A stretch of DNA of 64,000 bases from Patiria pectinifera (taxonomy: Eukaryota; Echinodermata; Asteroidea; Valvatida; Asterinidae), in NCBI GenBank assembly GCA_029964075.1, contig CM057146.1, positions 14,956,390 through 15,020,389 of the forward strand, read 5' to 3'. This document shows, in pieces, positions 53,725-64,000 of this stretch. How positions within the stretch are numbered: the stretch's first letter is position 1; each line of letters begins with the position of its first letter. Under the pieces are notes generated by a model. It searched no databases and was not told where the DNA came from. It saw only the letters and a list, made by a program, of their open reading frames with translations. Made by a program: the position numbers and the translations under genes.

Positions 53725-53885
53725 CAATCCCGTTAGCTCGGTGGTCTCACCAGACATCTGTACTAGAAAGCAGGAGGTCGTGGGTTCGAGTCCTACCCGA
53801 GTGATTTTTCCAACTTTCACTCGGGAGGTAACACAGTGTTTAAATGTCGATAAAGGGCAAAGCCTGATTGGATTTAATCTGTGTT
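53725..53885 (+). mobile_element. tRNA-derived SINE, second family
   Basis: Box A tagctcggtgg (53734-53744) and box B ggttcgagtcc (53783-53793) are well preserved, followed by cgagtgatttttccaac and gataaagggcaaagcctgat. A 5'-truncated relative lies at 1258-1395. Confidence 0.7.
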
Positions 53886-54190
53886 CAATGGGTAGCTTTG
53901 CCACAATGTTGAGATCTCAAGCATTAATTTAATTTTGTTGATTGCAACATTGGCCTGCACTTACTGAAACCAGTTGCACTCTCTCAATGAATGTTGTCAT
54001 TTTTTCCAAGCAGATTATTCCTAAGCTATACACTCTAATATCAGATTGGTTGAAATATACAATATTGGTTCCTAAGTATTCCCATCATTCATTTTAGTCA
54101 AGCTGCACCATCTGTTTCACCTCTCTCATTCCTTATAAGACTTTTTTGGTAGAAAACCTACTGATTTCACTAGGAATTGTTTGGTATTCA

Positions 54191-54379
54191 TCATCCTTCG
54201 GCAGCGGAGCAGTCGACTTCAAGCTTCTTCCATTTACTGCGATCTTGGGCAAGTGTTGCGATTTGGTCTGGTCGCAGCATGCCATCACTATCTCCAAGCA
54301 AGCGTTGAATACAAGTTAGGTATGATGTGAGTTGTCTTCCTGGTCTCCTTCTCCGCTGTATGTGGTGTATGAAGGGCAT
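54191..54379 (-). pseudogene. C-terminal tail of a non-LTR reverse transcriptase
   Basis: The minus-strand peptide has RRRRPGRQLTSYL and QIATLAQDRSKWKKLEVDC, the typical closing block of craniate-type non-LTR reverse transcriptases (R-rich, ...A..R..W..L...C). No further upstream part was found nearby. Confidence 0.55.
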
Positions 54380-54399
54380 ACACTTTTGCAGGCTCTTCG

Positions 54400-55192
54400 T
54401 TTGGCATGCGGAGTATGTGTTTGGTATTACATGTATAGGAAAGTATAAAAAGGAAATGAAAGTATAAATGGAAAGTGCGACTTTATCATTGTTGTTTAAC
54501 CCCCTTTTTATATATAAATAGGGTACAAAAAGAAAACATCTCCTGGTATCCTTGCAAGTTCAGAAAAGCTAGAGAGAAAAATGACATGGGTCAAATTTAG
54601 AAAATAAAGTATTTTATTCTGCAATCCACCACAAGCACGCTATTTGATCATAGTTTACTTCTAAGAAAATAAACGTTGAACCACAATTCAGCATCTGCTT
54701 TATTTGTTCGCAATTCATCATTGACATTTGTTATCTTCCAAAATCAAAGTATATAAATCTGTTTCTTCAAAAGTTCAGTGTTAACTGTCACCGCCAGTGA
54801 TGAAGTTGAAGGAAAAATGTGCAATAATTTGATACATTGAAAATTTGAAGTAACCACAAACAGCATTACTAAAATGAAAGTCCTGTCACTTAGCATAACG
54901 TGGCAATGTTACTCATTGTGACTTTTGTCCCTAATCAAAATGGTAAACTAAACTTGTACATGTTTTGTGCACATTAGAAAAATTTAATTTCTAGAATAAT
55001 TCCAGTGCAGACTAATAACCCAAACAACAGATTCTAATTACGACAAGACCTAAAATAAAATTAATCTTTTGAGCACCTACTTTACTTTATAGTTCTTTCA
55101 ATAAATTCATAAATACCTCAGACAGTTTAGCCATTCCTATTGCAATCTTTAACAGATTATTTACATCTTACTCGCCAGCTGAACACTCCATT
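54400..55192. other. AT-rich intergenic stretch, no gene seen
   Basis: No open frame of interest and no clear repeat ends. Confidence 0.5.
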
Positions 55193-55375
55193 ATTTAAGG
55201 ATATGGAATGGGAAAAATATGTGTCGGGGTCGGTATCATCATTTATTTAATACCTTAAGCTGCTGATAATTACCGCCCCCTCGGCGGGTAATTATCAGCA
55301 GACTCCAGAGCGGCATTAAACGAAAACGAGTGATAAAAACCTCCGGAGCACACATTTATTCCCTTATTTAATACT
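55193..55375. mobile_element. MITE with internal perfect hairpin
   Basis: ctgctgataattaccgcc and ggcgggtaattatcagcag form a hairpin at about 55260-55302. Outer segments (gggaaaaatatgtgtc, acacatttattccc) are also inverted. Confidence 0.6.
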
Positions 55376-57000
55376 CGTCTATACAGTCTACAGATTGCAA
55401 TCTGTTGTCTCTATAATTACTGCAAAAATTGATAATGCACCACAGTTTTATATTATATAAATATACAATGACATTATGAAAAGCAAATGGTGTGGACATG
55501 AAGCTTAAAAAAATATGGAGATTTATATTTGATACACTCATTAGACAGAAATGCAGTGAACATTTAGTACTGGAAGATCAAAGAATGGGAGGTTTGCGTT
55601 AAGGAAGCATCATGTGTAAAGTGGATAAGAAAACCATTATGATGTGAAAAAGGAGCAATGTACCATCGTGGCCTGTTCGAAAATGCTGGAAAAACCAAGA
55701 AAAACAAAAATGTTCAAGTAGTCTGGTTCCCAGACTCCACTACAGATGAAAAGGATAAAAAATGCCGGAAATTGTAAGGTAAGGGAACCAGTCTAGCTTG
55801 CCTGCACCCGTTCATGAACATGCATGGAACCAATAGCAAACAAAATTTGGACTGAAAAAAAAGGTAAATTAGGTTAGGTTTTTCCAACGGTGGTCGGCCG
55901 ACCACCGAAGTTGGAAATGTATACAAAAGTACCATTTGAAAATGACTTCACACCAGATGCCCTAATTTTACAGTATGCTTTAGACTGTCATTTATTACCA
56001 ACATCCTATTAAGGTATTTCGTAACAACTTGGTAGTTTTATTTCTCGATGTTTGCAAATGTTGTATTTCCCTTTAAAAGGGTGAGTGAGTGATATGATGG
56101 CTCCACACATGATTTGTTTTCTCATGAACACGCATGCTGGAATTTGCATCCTTGTGGAGTCATTCCTTTGTTCTCGTGTACTAAAGTTTTCAAGCTTGAA
56201 GGTGTACCTGCAAAATGCGCCTCTTTTAACCACAATTAATTTTCTGAGTTGAAATTCGGACTTAATAACCCTTACATAAAATACTTCAATTTGCGATTGG
56301 AAATTCCTAGTTTTTGAGCAAAATCCATTTATCTATTTCGTGATAACCTTTTGGAGATTCACCTATAGAAATTGCTCTGTGGAGACGTATACAATCTTTT
56401 GTGCAAATGTCTCCACAGGGTACCGTGTACCAGATCAAACATATGTGTGAAGTTTAATGCGTTTATCAAACTCAGGCACGATCCTTACACACTGGATATC
56501 ATCCCCCCATATTTTAAGTGGCTGCCACGATTAATTCTAAAGGGGGTGAGTTCAGTGCAATTATGGCTCCCCTTTTTCCATGAATGTAAATGTACATGTT
56601 AGGTTTCATAATTTATGAAAGGTGGGCACAATTTTTCCACGGTGGCCTAATGAGTGCCCCGCCCCCACTTTTAAAAGACATACCACGCCTCTAAAAGGGT
56701 GAGTTAATGATCATGGTTTCATACCTGATTTTTTTTGTGTTCTCATGAACATGAGTCTGCATGAAGTTTAATTCATTTAGAAAGGGTAGGCACAATTTTT
56801 TTTTTCACGGTGGGCAAAAAGAGTCAACCCCCCCCCCACCCCATTTAAAAAAAAGTGACTGCTATGCCTCTTTCAGGGACAAATTATCTCATGAATATAC
56901 GTCTGCGTAAAGTTTCACGCAATATGAATAGAATAAGTCCACATTTCATCCTTTTGTCACACTATCCGCTGGACTATGAGTGGTGATATTAATCTTACTT
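55376..57000. other. AT-rich intergenic stretch, no gene seen
   Basis: Two diverged short repeats with aaagggtgagt and ttctcatgaac occur (56078-56120, 56694-56760). No gene seen. Confidence 0.5.
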
Positions 57001-57419
57001 ATACAGGACAAACGTTCACACAGACAATTTGTTCAACAAAAAAATACGGGAAAATGTGGAATCAGTCTTGGGCAGGTTGACGAACTTCGGGTCGTCGTCG
57101 TTTTCGCACACGGAGTGAAACTTGAAATGCGCGCCGCCGATTTTTATTTCAGAGGCCGTCGTGTGGCTGTTACATGAATCATGTCTCCGCCCTCTGCTGT
57201 GACAGTCAGTTCCTCCTCCCTGCGCGTTGTTACCGCCAGAAACAGAGGGATTGTGTTTCAGTGCGATACTTCGTTGGTCCGTCCTTTATACTACATGTCA
57301 AAGTCAGCTGCACAAAACAGCCGTGAGTGCACAATGTTGTTTACTGTGGCTGTTGCACGTGGAGTTAGCTGCCTAGAAATACATAACACTTTCACATGTA
57401 GTTTCAGTGGCGGTTGTTG

Positions 57420-58637
57420 AAAGAAAAAGACGATAACCACACACGTTGGAGCTGTTTGCTTGGAAGTTCAAAGGTGCTTCTTCCTCAACCTTTTCAAGTA
57501 AGTATCTGTAGAAGGGAACTTCTTCGTGGACGAGTACGATACTGACAATTTGTCGTAAAAATCGTTTGCATCAAAACAAGAGGTGGTGTCCGGAAATTGG
57601 GCAATAGGCCTTCGTGTGTGACACTAGCTGGAGTTACCCGGCCAGCCCTAAATTTTAACATTTTTTTCTTGTGTATTCCCCATATACTAGTATTAGGTCA
57701 GTTCGTCTCTGGGAAAAAGTTCCATACTCGGATGTCAATTTATCTTAAACCACCTCAATTAATTGTTTGAACACCTTTGAATCAGAAATCCAAAGAAAAG
57801 GTGAAAAAAAAAAGGAAAAAATTTGTTTTGTTTTTTTTTTTTTTTTTTTTTATTTGCATACGTCGTGCAGAGAATTAACAGCCGGCAGCCGGTGATTGAT
57901 GCTGAAGGCTGAAAAAACAGCGGGTACGTTATACACGACACATCAACAACCATGACGTCGCATGAGCCCCAATGATAGTGCAATACGCCATTATGAATAT
58001 TTATTTTTCATTGAATTTTTTTTATTTTTTATTTCAATGGATACTTCAAATACGTGATTGATTGATTATTGCAGCAGCGCGCGGCCCCTTAAGGTTAAAG
58101 AGATGTCGTCAAGCAGGCGTCAGAGGTTCGAATCCCGATGAAGTAACTGACTGATTAATAAATAGAAATTAGGGAAAGGAGAGGGAGAGGGAGAGGGTGA
58201 GAGGAGAGGAGGGAAAGTGGAGGAATAACCATAAGAGATGTAACTTTTGGCGCTAGAAAATTAATTGAAAAAAGTGACGTCCGAGTACGGAAATTTTTCC
58301 CGTCTCTGTTTTGTGTAATTCTTTTCACTATGTGGTTTATCAAAAGTACTATTAAGCTGCATAAAACACTCTTTCTTTCATATCTGCAGTACTGCACCCT
58401 AGTTCGACTATCGCGTGTCGTAGCGCCCACAGGTATAGGACTACGATCATGACGGTCCGGCTGTCAACCACGCCGTGCCGTCACACTGCTGCGTCAACCA
58501 CGGAGGAAGCCTTTCTTCACGGATCAACAATGATCTGGCGCTACGGCAGAAGGCAGAAATCCGTTCGTTTCGGCATTGTCGCCATCTTTATTTTGTTCTG
58601 TGTGACTTTGCCGTCATTACTTCTCTCACAAAAATAA
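57420..58637 (+). CDS. Possible 5' end of an unrecognised gene, type II membrane anchor
   Basis: A leader exon could end at 57497 with a strong donor (TCAA|gtaagtat). The matching acceptor at 58389 follows a pyrimidine tract (ctttctttcatatctgcag). In the second exon an ATG at 58449 opens 62 codons: a polar segment, then RRQKSV followed by the hydrophobic FGIVAIFILFCVTLPSLLL, like the signal anchor of a Golgi enzyme. A second in-frame Met lies at codon 28, just before the anchor. The frame stops at 58635-58637 where a MITE begins, with no usable donor before it. It may be a broken or misjudged first exon. I do not recognise the protein. Confidence 0.25.
58093..58150 (+). repeat. tRNA-like fragment with box B
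   Basis: It carries ggttcgaatcc at 58125-58135 preceded by a weak tRNA-like stretch. It is probably a SINE remnant. Confidence 0.35.
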
Positions 58638-58641
58638 ATTT

Positions 58642-58838
58642 GGAAAGACTGTTGCAACCTGACGCTACTCAGCGGTTGAAGTAGCTATGGAGAGTCAAGA
58701 CAATGTATTTCCTAACAAAATTGGAAATTGTTTTTTTCAGTCCCGGATTCATGTGTTATCATTTTTTTTGCAATGACTGACCTTCATTAAGATGATATAT
58801 GAAGAAAAAGCAGCGTCAGGTTGCAACATTCTTCCCAC
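58642..58838. mobile_element. MITE family C, copy 2
   Basis: ggaaagactgttgcaacctg and caggttgcaacattcttccc are terminal inverted repeats. It begins 5 bp after the stop of the 58449 frame. Confidence 0.75.
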
Positions 58839-58917
58839 ATCTTCGGTTACAATAATTGCCCAGCTGCAATAGTGGACAGAGTCAGCCCAAACTCTACATT
58901 TTTATATGACCTTCAGG

Positions 58918-59233
58918 CGCGGATCCAGGGGGGGGGGGGCAGCTCTGTCAAAAAAAACCTTCATACAAAATCGCCAGCTCTGTCAAAAAAAAATTCATAC
59001 AAATTCCAAAAAAAATTGTTGACCCCCCCCCCTGCTGTAACACCCCAAAACAATTATACTCATATAATGTCTGCCTATTCAAAATACGGTACACATTCTG
59101 TAATGTAGTGTTAATAACCGTCGAATTGGAACAGCGCCCCCTATTGAAATATGGTACCAGCCCCCCACCCACCAGATTTTTTTGCTGATGACCCCCCCCC
59201 CCTCCCCCTGGAAAATTCCTGGATCTGCCCCTG
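58918..59233. mobile_element. Element with cagg-gc-ggatccagg inverted ends
   Basis: caggcgcggatccagg and cctggatctgcccctg are imperfect inverted ends. The direct repeat acctt occurs on both sides. The interior has poly-G/poly-C tracts and ctctgtcaaaaaaa twice. Confidence 0.65.
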
Positions 59234-59236
59234 ACC

Positions 59237-60181
59237 TTGGTTTCAGGTTTTTTAACAGGTGACCATCCCTAACAGGGAGCTTCATGGCTGATAATTATTC
59301 CCTATAAGTTCCACTTATTTTTTTTGTTTTATGGGGGGGGGCTGCTTAAGCTTTCTCACAAACTTTGTAAATAAGTTTTCGGTTCTGGGGCTACAGTTCA
59401 TTCTGTTGGATTTAATTCAATGCAGTTACTCTTCAAACACCAATTTCCCAAGATGACACTTCCCAACAAAACTTTCAATTTGACTTTAGATTTTGACTTT
59501 TAACTTTTACAAGAAAATCTACCATTTTTTTAAAGCCTAATTAATGGGGTTGGATTTTCTTATTCTGTGTCTCATGCACTTGCATTTCTTAGGAATTGCC
59601 GTATTTTCAACCAAGTTACCCCTTCACATTACTCTTCCCCAAACCCCAACACACAAAGGACCTACATGATCGGGTAAATCAAGTTGTCGGGGAACTGCTT
59701 TGAAATGTAACGTGTGGCTTTAGTTGCTCTATATAGGTTATCACGTTGAGTGACTGTATATATAGAATGTGTATACCTGGAACGTGGCGGCGCCCTTCCT
59801 CATGAGCAGCTACTTCCCGTCTTCACATTTTTTTTACAGCGGAGCCTCGTATCTTTCCCCTTATACGATCTTTGATTGTTCTCATCGTGGTCGTTTGCAA
59901 TTTCTGGAAGGATGGAACATCAGACAGATTTGGAGTAAAAATAACCCCGAAAACACCCCTATTTATTATAACAAACTAAACAAAAACGAAAGATAAAACA
60001 ACCCCTACAAACCAAGTGCTTAAATCACGATTTAAATCGGTGATTTCTTTAAATAGGCCTAAATGTGATTTAGATAATAAAAAAAATCCCCGGCCCTATA
60101 GGCTATATCTGATTACAATTAATTTTTCCGTCCTCACTTCTGTGACGTCACAAACTTTGAAGGGGCATAACTTTGCCGAAA
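59237..60181. other. Intergenic stretch, no gene seen
   Basis: G and T runs near 59310-59340; no supported coding sequence. Confidence 0.5.
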
Positions 60182-60326
60182 TGACAATTAATTTGCTCAC
60201 CTGTGATTTGTGTTTAAGGGGGGTTAACTGATATTTTGTGAATAACAGACGGTTTGTTATTCGCAAAATATCAGTTAACCTCCCTCAAACACAAATCACA
60301 GGTGGGCAAATTAATTGTCATTTTTT
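60182..60326. repeat. Long foldback, arms about 65 bp
   Basis: tgacaattaatttgctcacc pairs with gggcaaattaattgtca and ggttaactgatattttgtg with cgcaaaatatcagttaacc around an agacg loop. The arms are nearly perfect. Confidence 0.75.
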
Positions 60327-61039
60327 TCTAACAATTTGAGAGAAAAGCTTGACTTTTTATTCATCGGCATCGTGGAAGTTTGCAATTTCTGGAAGGAAGG
60401 AACATCAGGCAGATAGGCCTATGGAGGGAAAAAAAGCTTGACATTTTAACAGGTCTTGAAGGGTTTTTAAAACCCAACATTGTTTTAAACCCTACATAAA
60501 AAAATGAACACAGCCATAACTGATGCACAGAGACATCAGGGTCCATGCCGTGAAATTTGAAATAAAGAGTGCCCTTCTTTTGTTAACATTTTCCTTTTTC
60601 TGAAAAAGTGCCTTTTAAAAGCAAATGGTGCCCTTTTCGTGACAGCGACCTTTACGTGTGCCTTTTTTCGCCCTGAATAGCGCCATGTATATTGTCTGTT
60701 AGTGTGTTTACTCTTCGGTTTTGAGCGTCGCCCCCGTCGACAGATGGTACCAGCCCCCTTTTGATTTACGGAGGCCAAGTGTCCGGAGAGAGAAAACGTG
60801 TCGCATTTCACATTTCAGCACGGATGTGCAAGTACCCTTTTCAAGTACCCCCCCACGCCAATCAAAATATTATTATTCAATTTGCACACGCTTTTAACAA
60901 AACTCAGTTTTAAAGTTTGGTCACCCTCTTTAATCACCGGGTCGAGAGTATGCGCCATTACAGATAATTTTCGTCTAACCTCCCGATTTTAAGCATTCAG
61001 TGAATTTGTCTATATAAATTAATTCAACGAAATTCATTT

Positions 61040-61362
61040 CTGAATAAATGAATACTCCGGGACGAAAACGTGTGCTCATTGTTTGCATTTGCTTCTTTTA
61101 TTTGAACTGAATTTGCTGACGGACGAAATTAAACATTGGAAGTGCATGCGCTTAATCGATGTTGTTGGACGAATGTAGGTTTTCCAGGCTATTTTGAAAC
61201 ATTTTTATTCAAATTCAACAACTTTAATATTTCGTCCACAAAAGTTTTCACACGCTTTTATCATGGAGGAACATATGCTTTTATCAAGACCAATTTGGTC
61301 ATTTTATAGCAAATTCAAACAATGAGCACGTTTTCGTCCCCGGGAGTATTGAATTTCGTCTC
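61040..61362. mobile_element. MITE with gaatactccgggacgaaaac ends
   Basis: The left end gaatactccgggacgaaaac and adjoining gtgctcattgtttg reappear inverted at the right (caatgagcacgttttcgtcc, ccgggagtattg). Over 35 bp are matched. Confidence 0.7.
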
Positions 61363-62189
61363 GTCTATGCCAAACCATGTTATTCAGAACTCGAATTTCT
61401 CTATTTGATTTAAATTATATGAGGCGAATTCGATCTCTGAATGATGCCATTCGGCAACATCTTATTTTAGACGAATTTGATCTGAAATGACGAATATTCT
61501 CGACCCTGTGGCTAAGGAGGGTGGACTGGAATGCTCAACTGTTTCGGCCGTGCATAGGCCTACTGATTGTCTACGTTGGGCGAGATCTCCACTTGCAGAT
61601 GTTTAAAGCAGTCATGTCTTGTTTTGTTTCTTTTTGTGTATTGTTCGCTTAGCACAATACACGGTATGTCAACCGCGTGACTACACACGTGTACAGGTGA
61701 TACTATGAATTATAAGCAAGTACACTTTCTTTCCCAGCCCGTACAACTTGATGCCGGATAGCGTTTCCTGCCGAGACCTACCCCGAGTTTTACCGCCATT
61801 CGGTTGCATGCAAGTATTTTTATCTTCATTTGGATATAAATATTACTTCTCTCTTTCATTCTAACCCGTTAGATGTTGGATCGTAATAGTGAGTTTTCGG
61901 CCTATTGCTTTTGTTGATTTATTTGTTGTTTGACGAACAGCCTGAGGCGAACGTTACACGAAAAAAGCGGCAAACGCCATCTTGGATTTGAATATGAAAT
62001 CGATCATCAACACATGTATTTATCCCTTGGACCTCTTGGAAGGATTTCACGGTCATCGGAGTCCTCATAGTGAATGGTGTATGAAGGATATATATCTTCT
62101 AACATCACCGACGCACATTTAGTATATGGAAAAAAACCAGTCCTTAAAAATTAAAGGTTTATGTAAGTATTAAATGTTAGTGTAATTGG

Positions 62190-62600
62190 AGTGAAAAAAT
62201 CGCTCGGCCAAGAAAGTAGGCCTACGTGTTTGGTTGTGTACAACGTCTTTGGAAAGTTGCGTTCAGTTTCAGAGAAACATTTCAACAAAATCGGATTTTT
62301 TTTCAGTCGGAGTTTCATGTCTTTTCAAACAAAAAAATTGATTAACAAAAAAAGGTGGCGTCAGGATGCAACATTCTTTCCTTTGGGAAAGAATGTAGAA
62401 TCCCGATGCCACTTCTTTGGTTGAAACGAAATCTGTGGAATGTTGAGTGCATTTTCAAAGTAATTTCTTATAGAATGAACAATGTTTCTCAGTATCATAT
62501 TCATGTCCTTTCAACATTTTTGCAATGACTGACCTTCAGTCATTTCAGTAATGTACGATGAAAGAAAAAGTGACGTGAGGATGCAACATTCTTTACTTTT
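62190..62600. mobile_element. Two abutting MITE family C copies
   Basis: The end of one copy (gtcaggatgcaacattcttt, to 62380) meets the start of the next (gggaaagaatgtagaatccc, from 62384). The second ends ggatgcaacattctttac. The left end of the first is degraded. Confidence 0.6.
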
Positions 62601-63668
62601 TGCGTTTGATGTCTCATTCAAAAGTGAAAGCACCATCGATTTTCCAAAGGAAAATCATTCAAAAAGAGCAGGGGCAAAAATCCTCCGCCTCCATGTAAAA
62701 ACTACAAACAACCATGGAGCTATAAAAGCTCCATGAAACAACCTAGCAGCCTCAATCCTCCAAAATCATCTGTTCATTCTTGAATGTGGCCCTTTGAGGG
62801 GTGACCACTGCTTCAATGAATCCTGCAAATTCTTATGTCTGGGTCGAAATGTATGTACGGCTGAGCAATACAAGGTCCGGCTCAAGACGTCCTTGACAAA
62901 GTGTATCCTTCAAAAGAAGCAACACATTTTTGTCTCGCATCAATCCTGCAATATCCTTAATTATGCAAAGAGGAGTTTTGTGGATTTAGGAATAGGGTTA
63001 GAAACATGAACTGATGACAAGAAAATTACTTTTACCGGTAGCGGACCGTGGCTTTTGCCTTGCCTTGACATGCTGTCGTTGTGGTGGTGGTGGTGGTGGT
63101 GGTGGTGGGGTTCAATGACGCGTCATATCCATACTGAACTTCAGAAAACCTAAAACCACCATTTTTGTGCTGTCCAAATAATTGTAGCAGTTTCATGTGT
63201 GTGTCTGTTCACAGATACGTGACCTGTAATCGGTTTGATCTCCGATCACCTTTCTTTTTTGGTTTCGGGTTACTTTTTCAAAGAATGAAGAGGTACAATG
63301 GAAACACATTCTTGAAAGTGGTCCTGAAATTTCATTTTAAAAAGAAAAAAAACATAAAATTTGTTCTTGTTTCTATTTCGTTTAATTTCATTTTTTTTGT
63401 ACGAAAATGGGAAGATACCAGATAATTTCCTTTATCCCCAACATTATAGCGGGGAGGGGATGGAACTGCAAAGTTACTTTGTTTGATTTTTGTAGTTTAC
63501 GAGCATAATTACATTTGCGTCCAAACTCGGATTGGTATACTTTTGATCGCTGCAGTGCTTATTACCATAAAACGTACGTTTATCGAGTTTTCTAGAAAAA
63601 AATAAAAACAGACTACGTACATTACGGGCTATTTGCAGTATGGATTATGTTCAAGCTGGACCGACAAG

Positions 63669-63873
63669 GGAAAGAATGCTGCAACCTGACGCTGTTTTTT
63701 TCTTTCATATATCGTCTCAATGAAGGTCAGTCATTGCAAAAATGATGATAAGACATGAATCTGGGACTGAAAAAAATTTCCAATAATGTTAGGAAATACT
63801 AATAAAATTGTCTTGACTCTCCATAGACTTTGTACACAACTGCCAAATAGCGTCAGGTTGCAACGTTCTTTCC
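63669..63873. mobile_element. MITE family C, copy in opposite orientation
   Basis: It starts ggaaagaatgctgcaacctg and ends ggttgcaacgttctttcccc; internally it is the reverse complement of 58642-58838. A further partial copy begins about 63940 and runs off the window. Confidence 0.75.
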
Positions 63874-64000
63874 CCGACAAAGTTGGGTCATATTTAAATT
63901 GTTGGGGATGGCTGGCCCGGTCTTTCGTGTTTTTAAATTTTTTTTTATCATATATCATCTCAATTAAGTTCAGTCATTGTAACAAAAGACATGAATTTGG

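Overview
The window looks like nuclear DNA of an invertebrate deuterostome, most likely an echinoderm (sea urchin, sea star or relative). Three things point there: split genes with small phase-consistent exons in long AT-rich introns; a secreted EGF-CUB-EGF(n) gene with the domain order of echinoderm fibropellins; and a CR1-type non-LTR retrotransposon carrying a 2A ribosome-skipping motif, a feature known from sea urchin and amphioxus elements. The species cannot be fixed from the sequence alone.

Left part, 1-23.4 kb, minus strand: one gene for a secreted modular protein. A signal-peptide exon (23094-23175) is followed by a canonical six-cysteine EGF, a CUB domain and ten single-exon EGF modules, all separated by phase-1 introns. 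The gene runs off the left edge, so its C-terminus is unseen. Nine of the ten downstream EGF modules have eight cysteines in a constant, unusual spacing. A TATA box lies about 240 bp upstream of the start codon.

Middle, 23.5-35.6 kb: intergenic and transposon-rich. It holds an apparently intact CR1-like retrotransposon (open frame to 31112, 237-bp tandem monomers upstream, 2A motif, PHD finger, endonuclease, reverse transcriptase). Directly behind it lies a second, older reverse transcriptase broken by two insertions of one transposon family in opposite orientation, each with a 9-bp target duplication. One of these copies carries a further foldback element, again with a 9-bp duplication. Together they form a large inverted repeat.

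Right part, 35.8-49.4 kb, plus strand: a complete twelve-exon gene for a B3GNTL1-like family 2 glycosyltransferase (346 codons). The two genes are divergent. One of its exons (69 bp) is present twice in tandem with near-identical flanks, and another exon has two partial tandem remnants. Its introns are filled with MITEs, several nested, plus minisatellites and tRNA-derived SINEs.

49.4-64 kb: a degenerate Penelope-like element, a retrotransposon tail, many MITEs, a 51-bp minisatellite and a possible 5' end of another gene (57.4-58.6 kb) with a strong donor/acceptor pair and a type II membrane-anchor reading frame. No rRNA gene, CRISPR array or convincing functional tRNA was seen.
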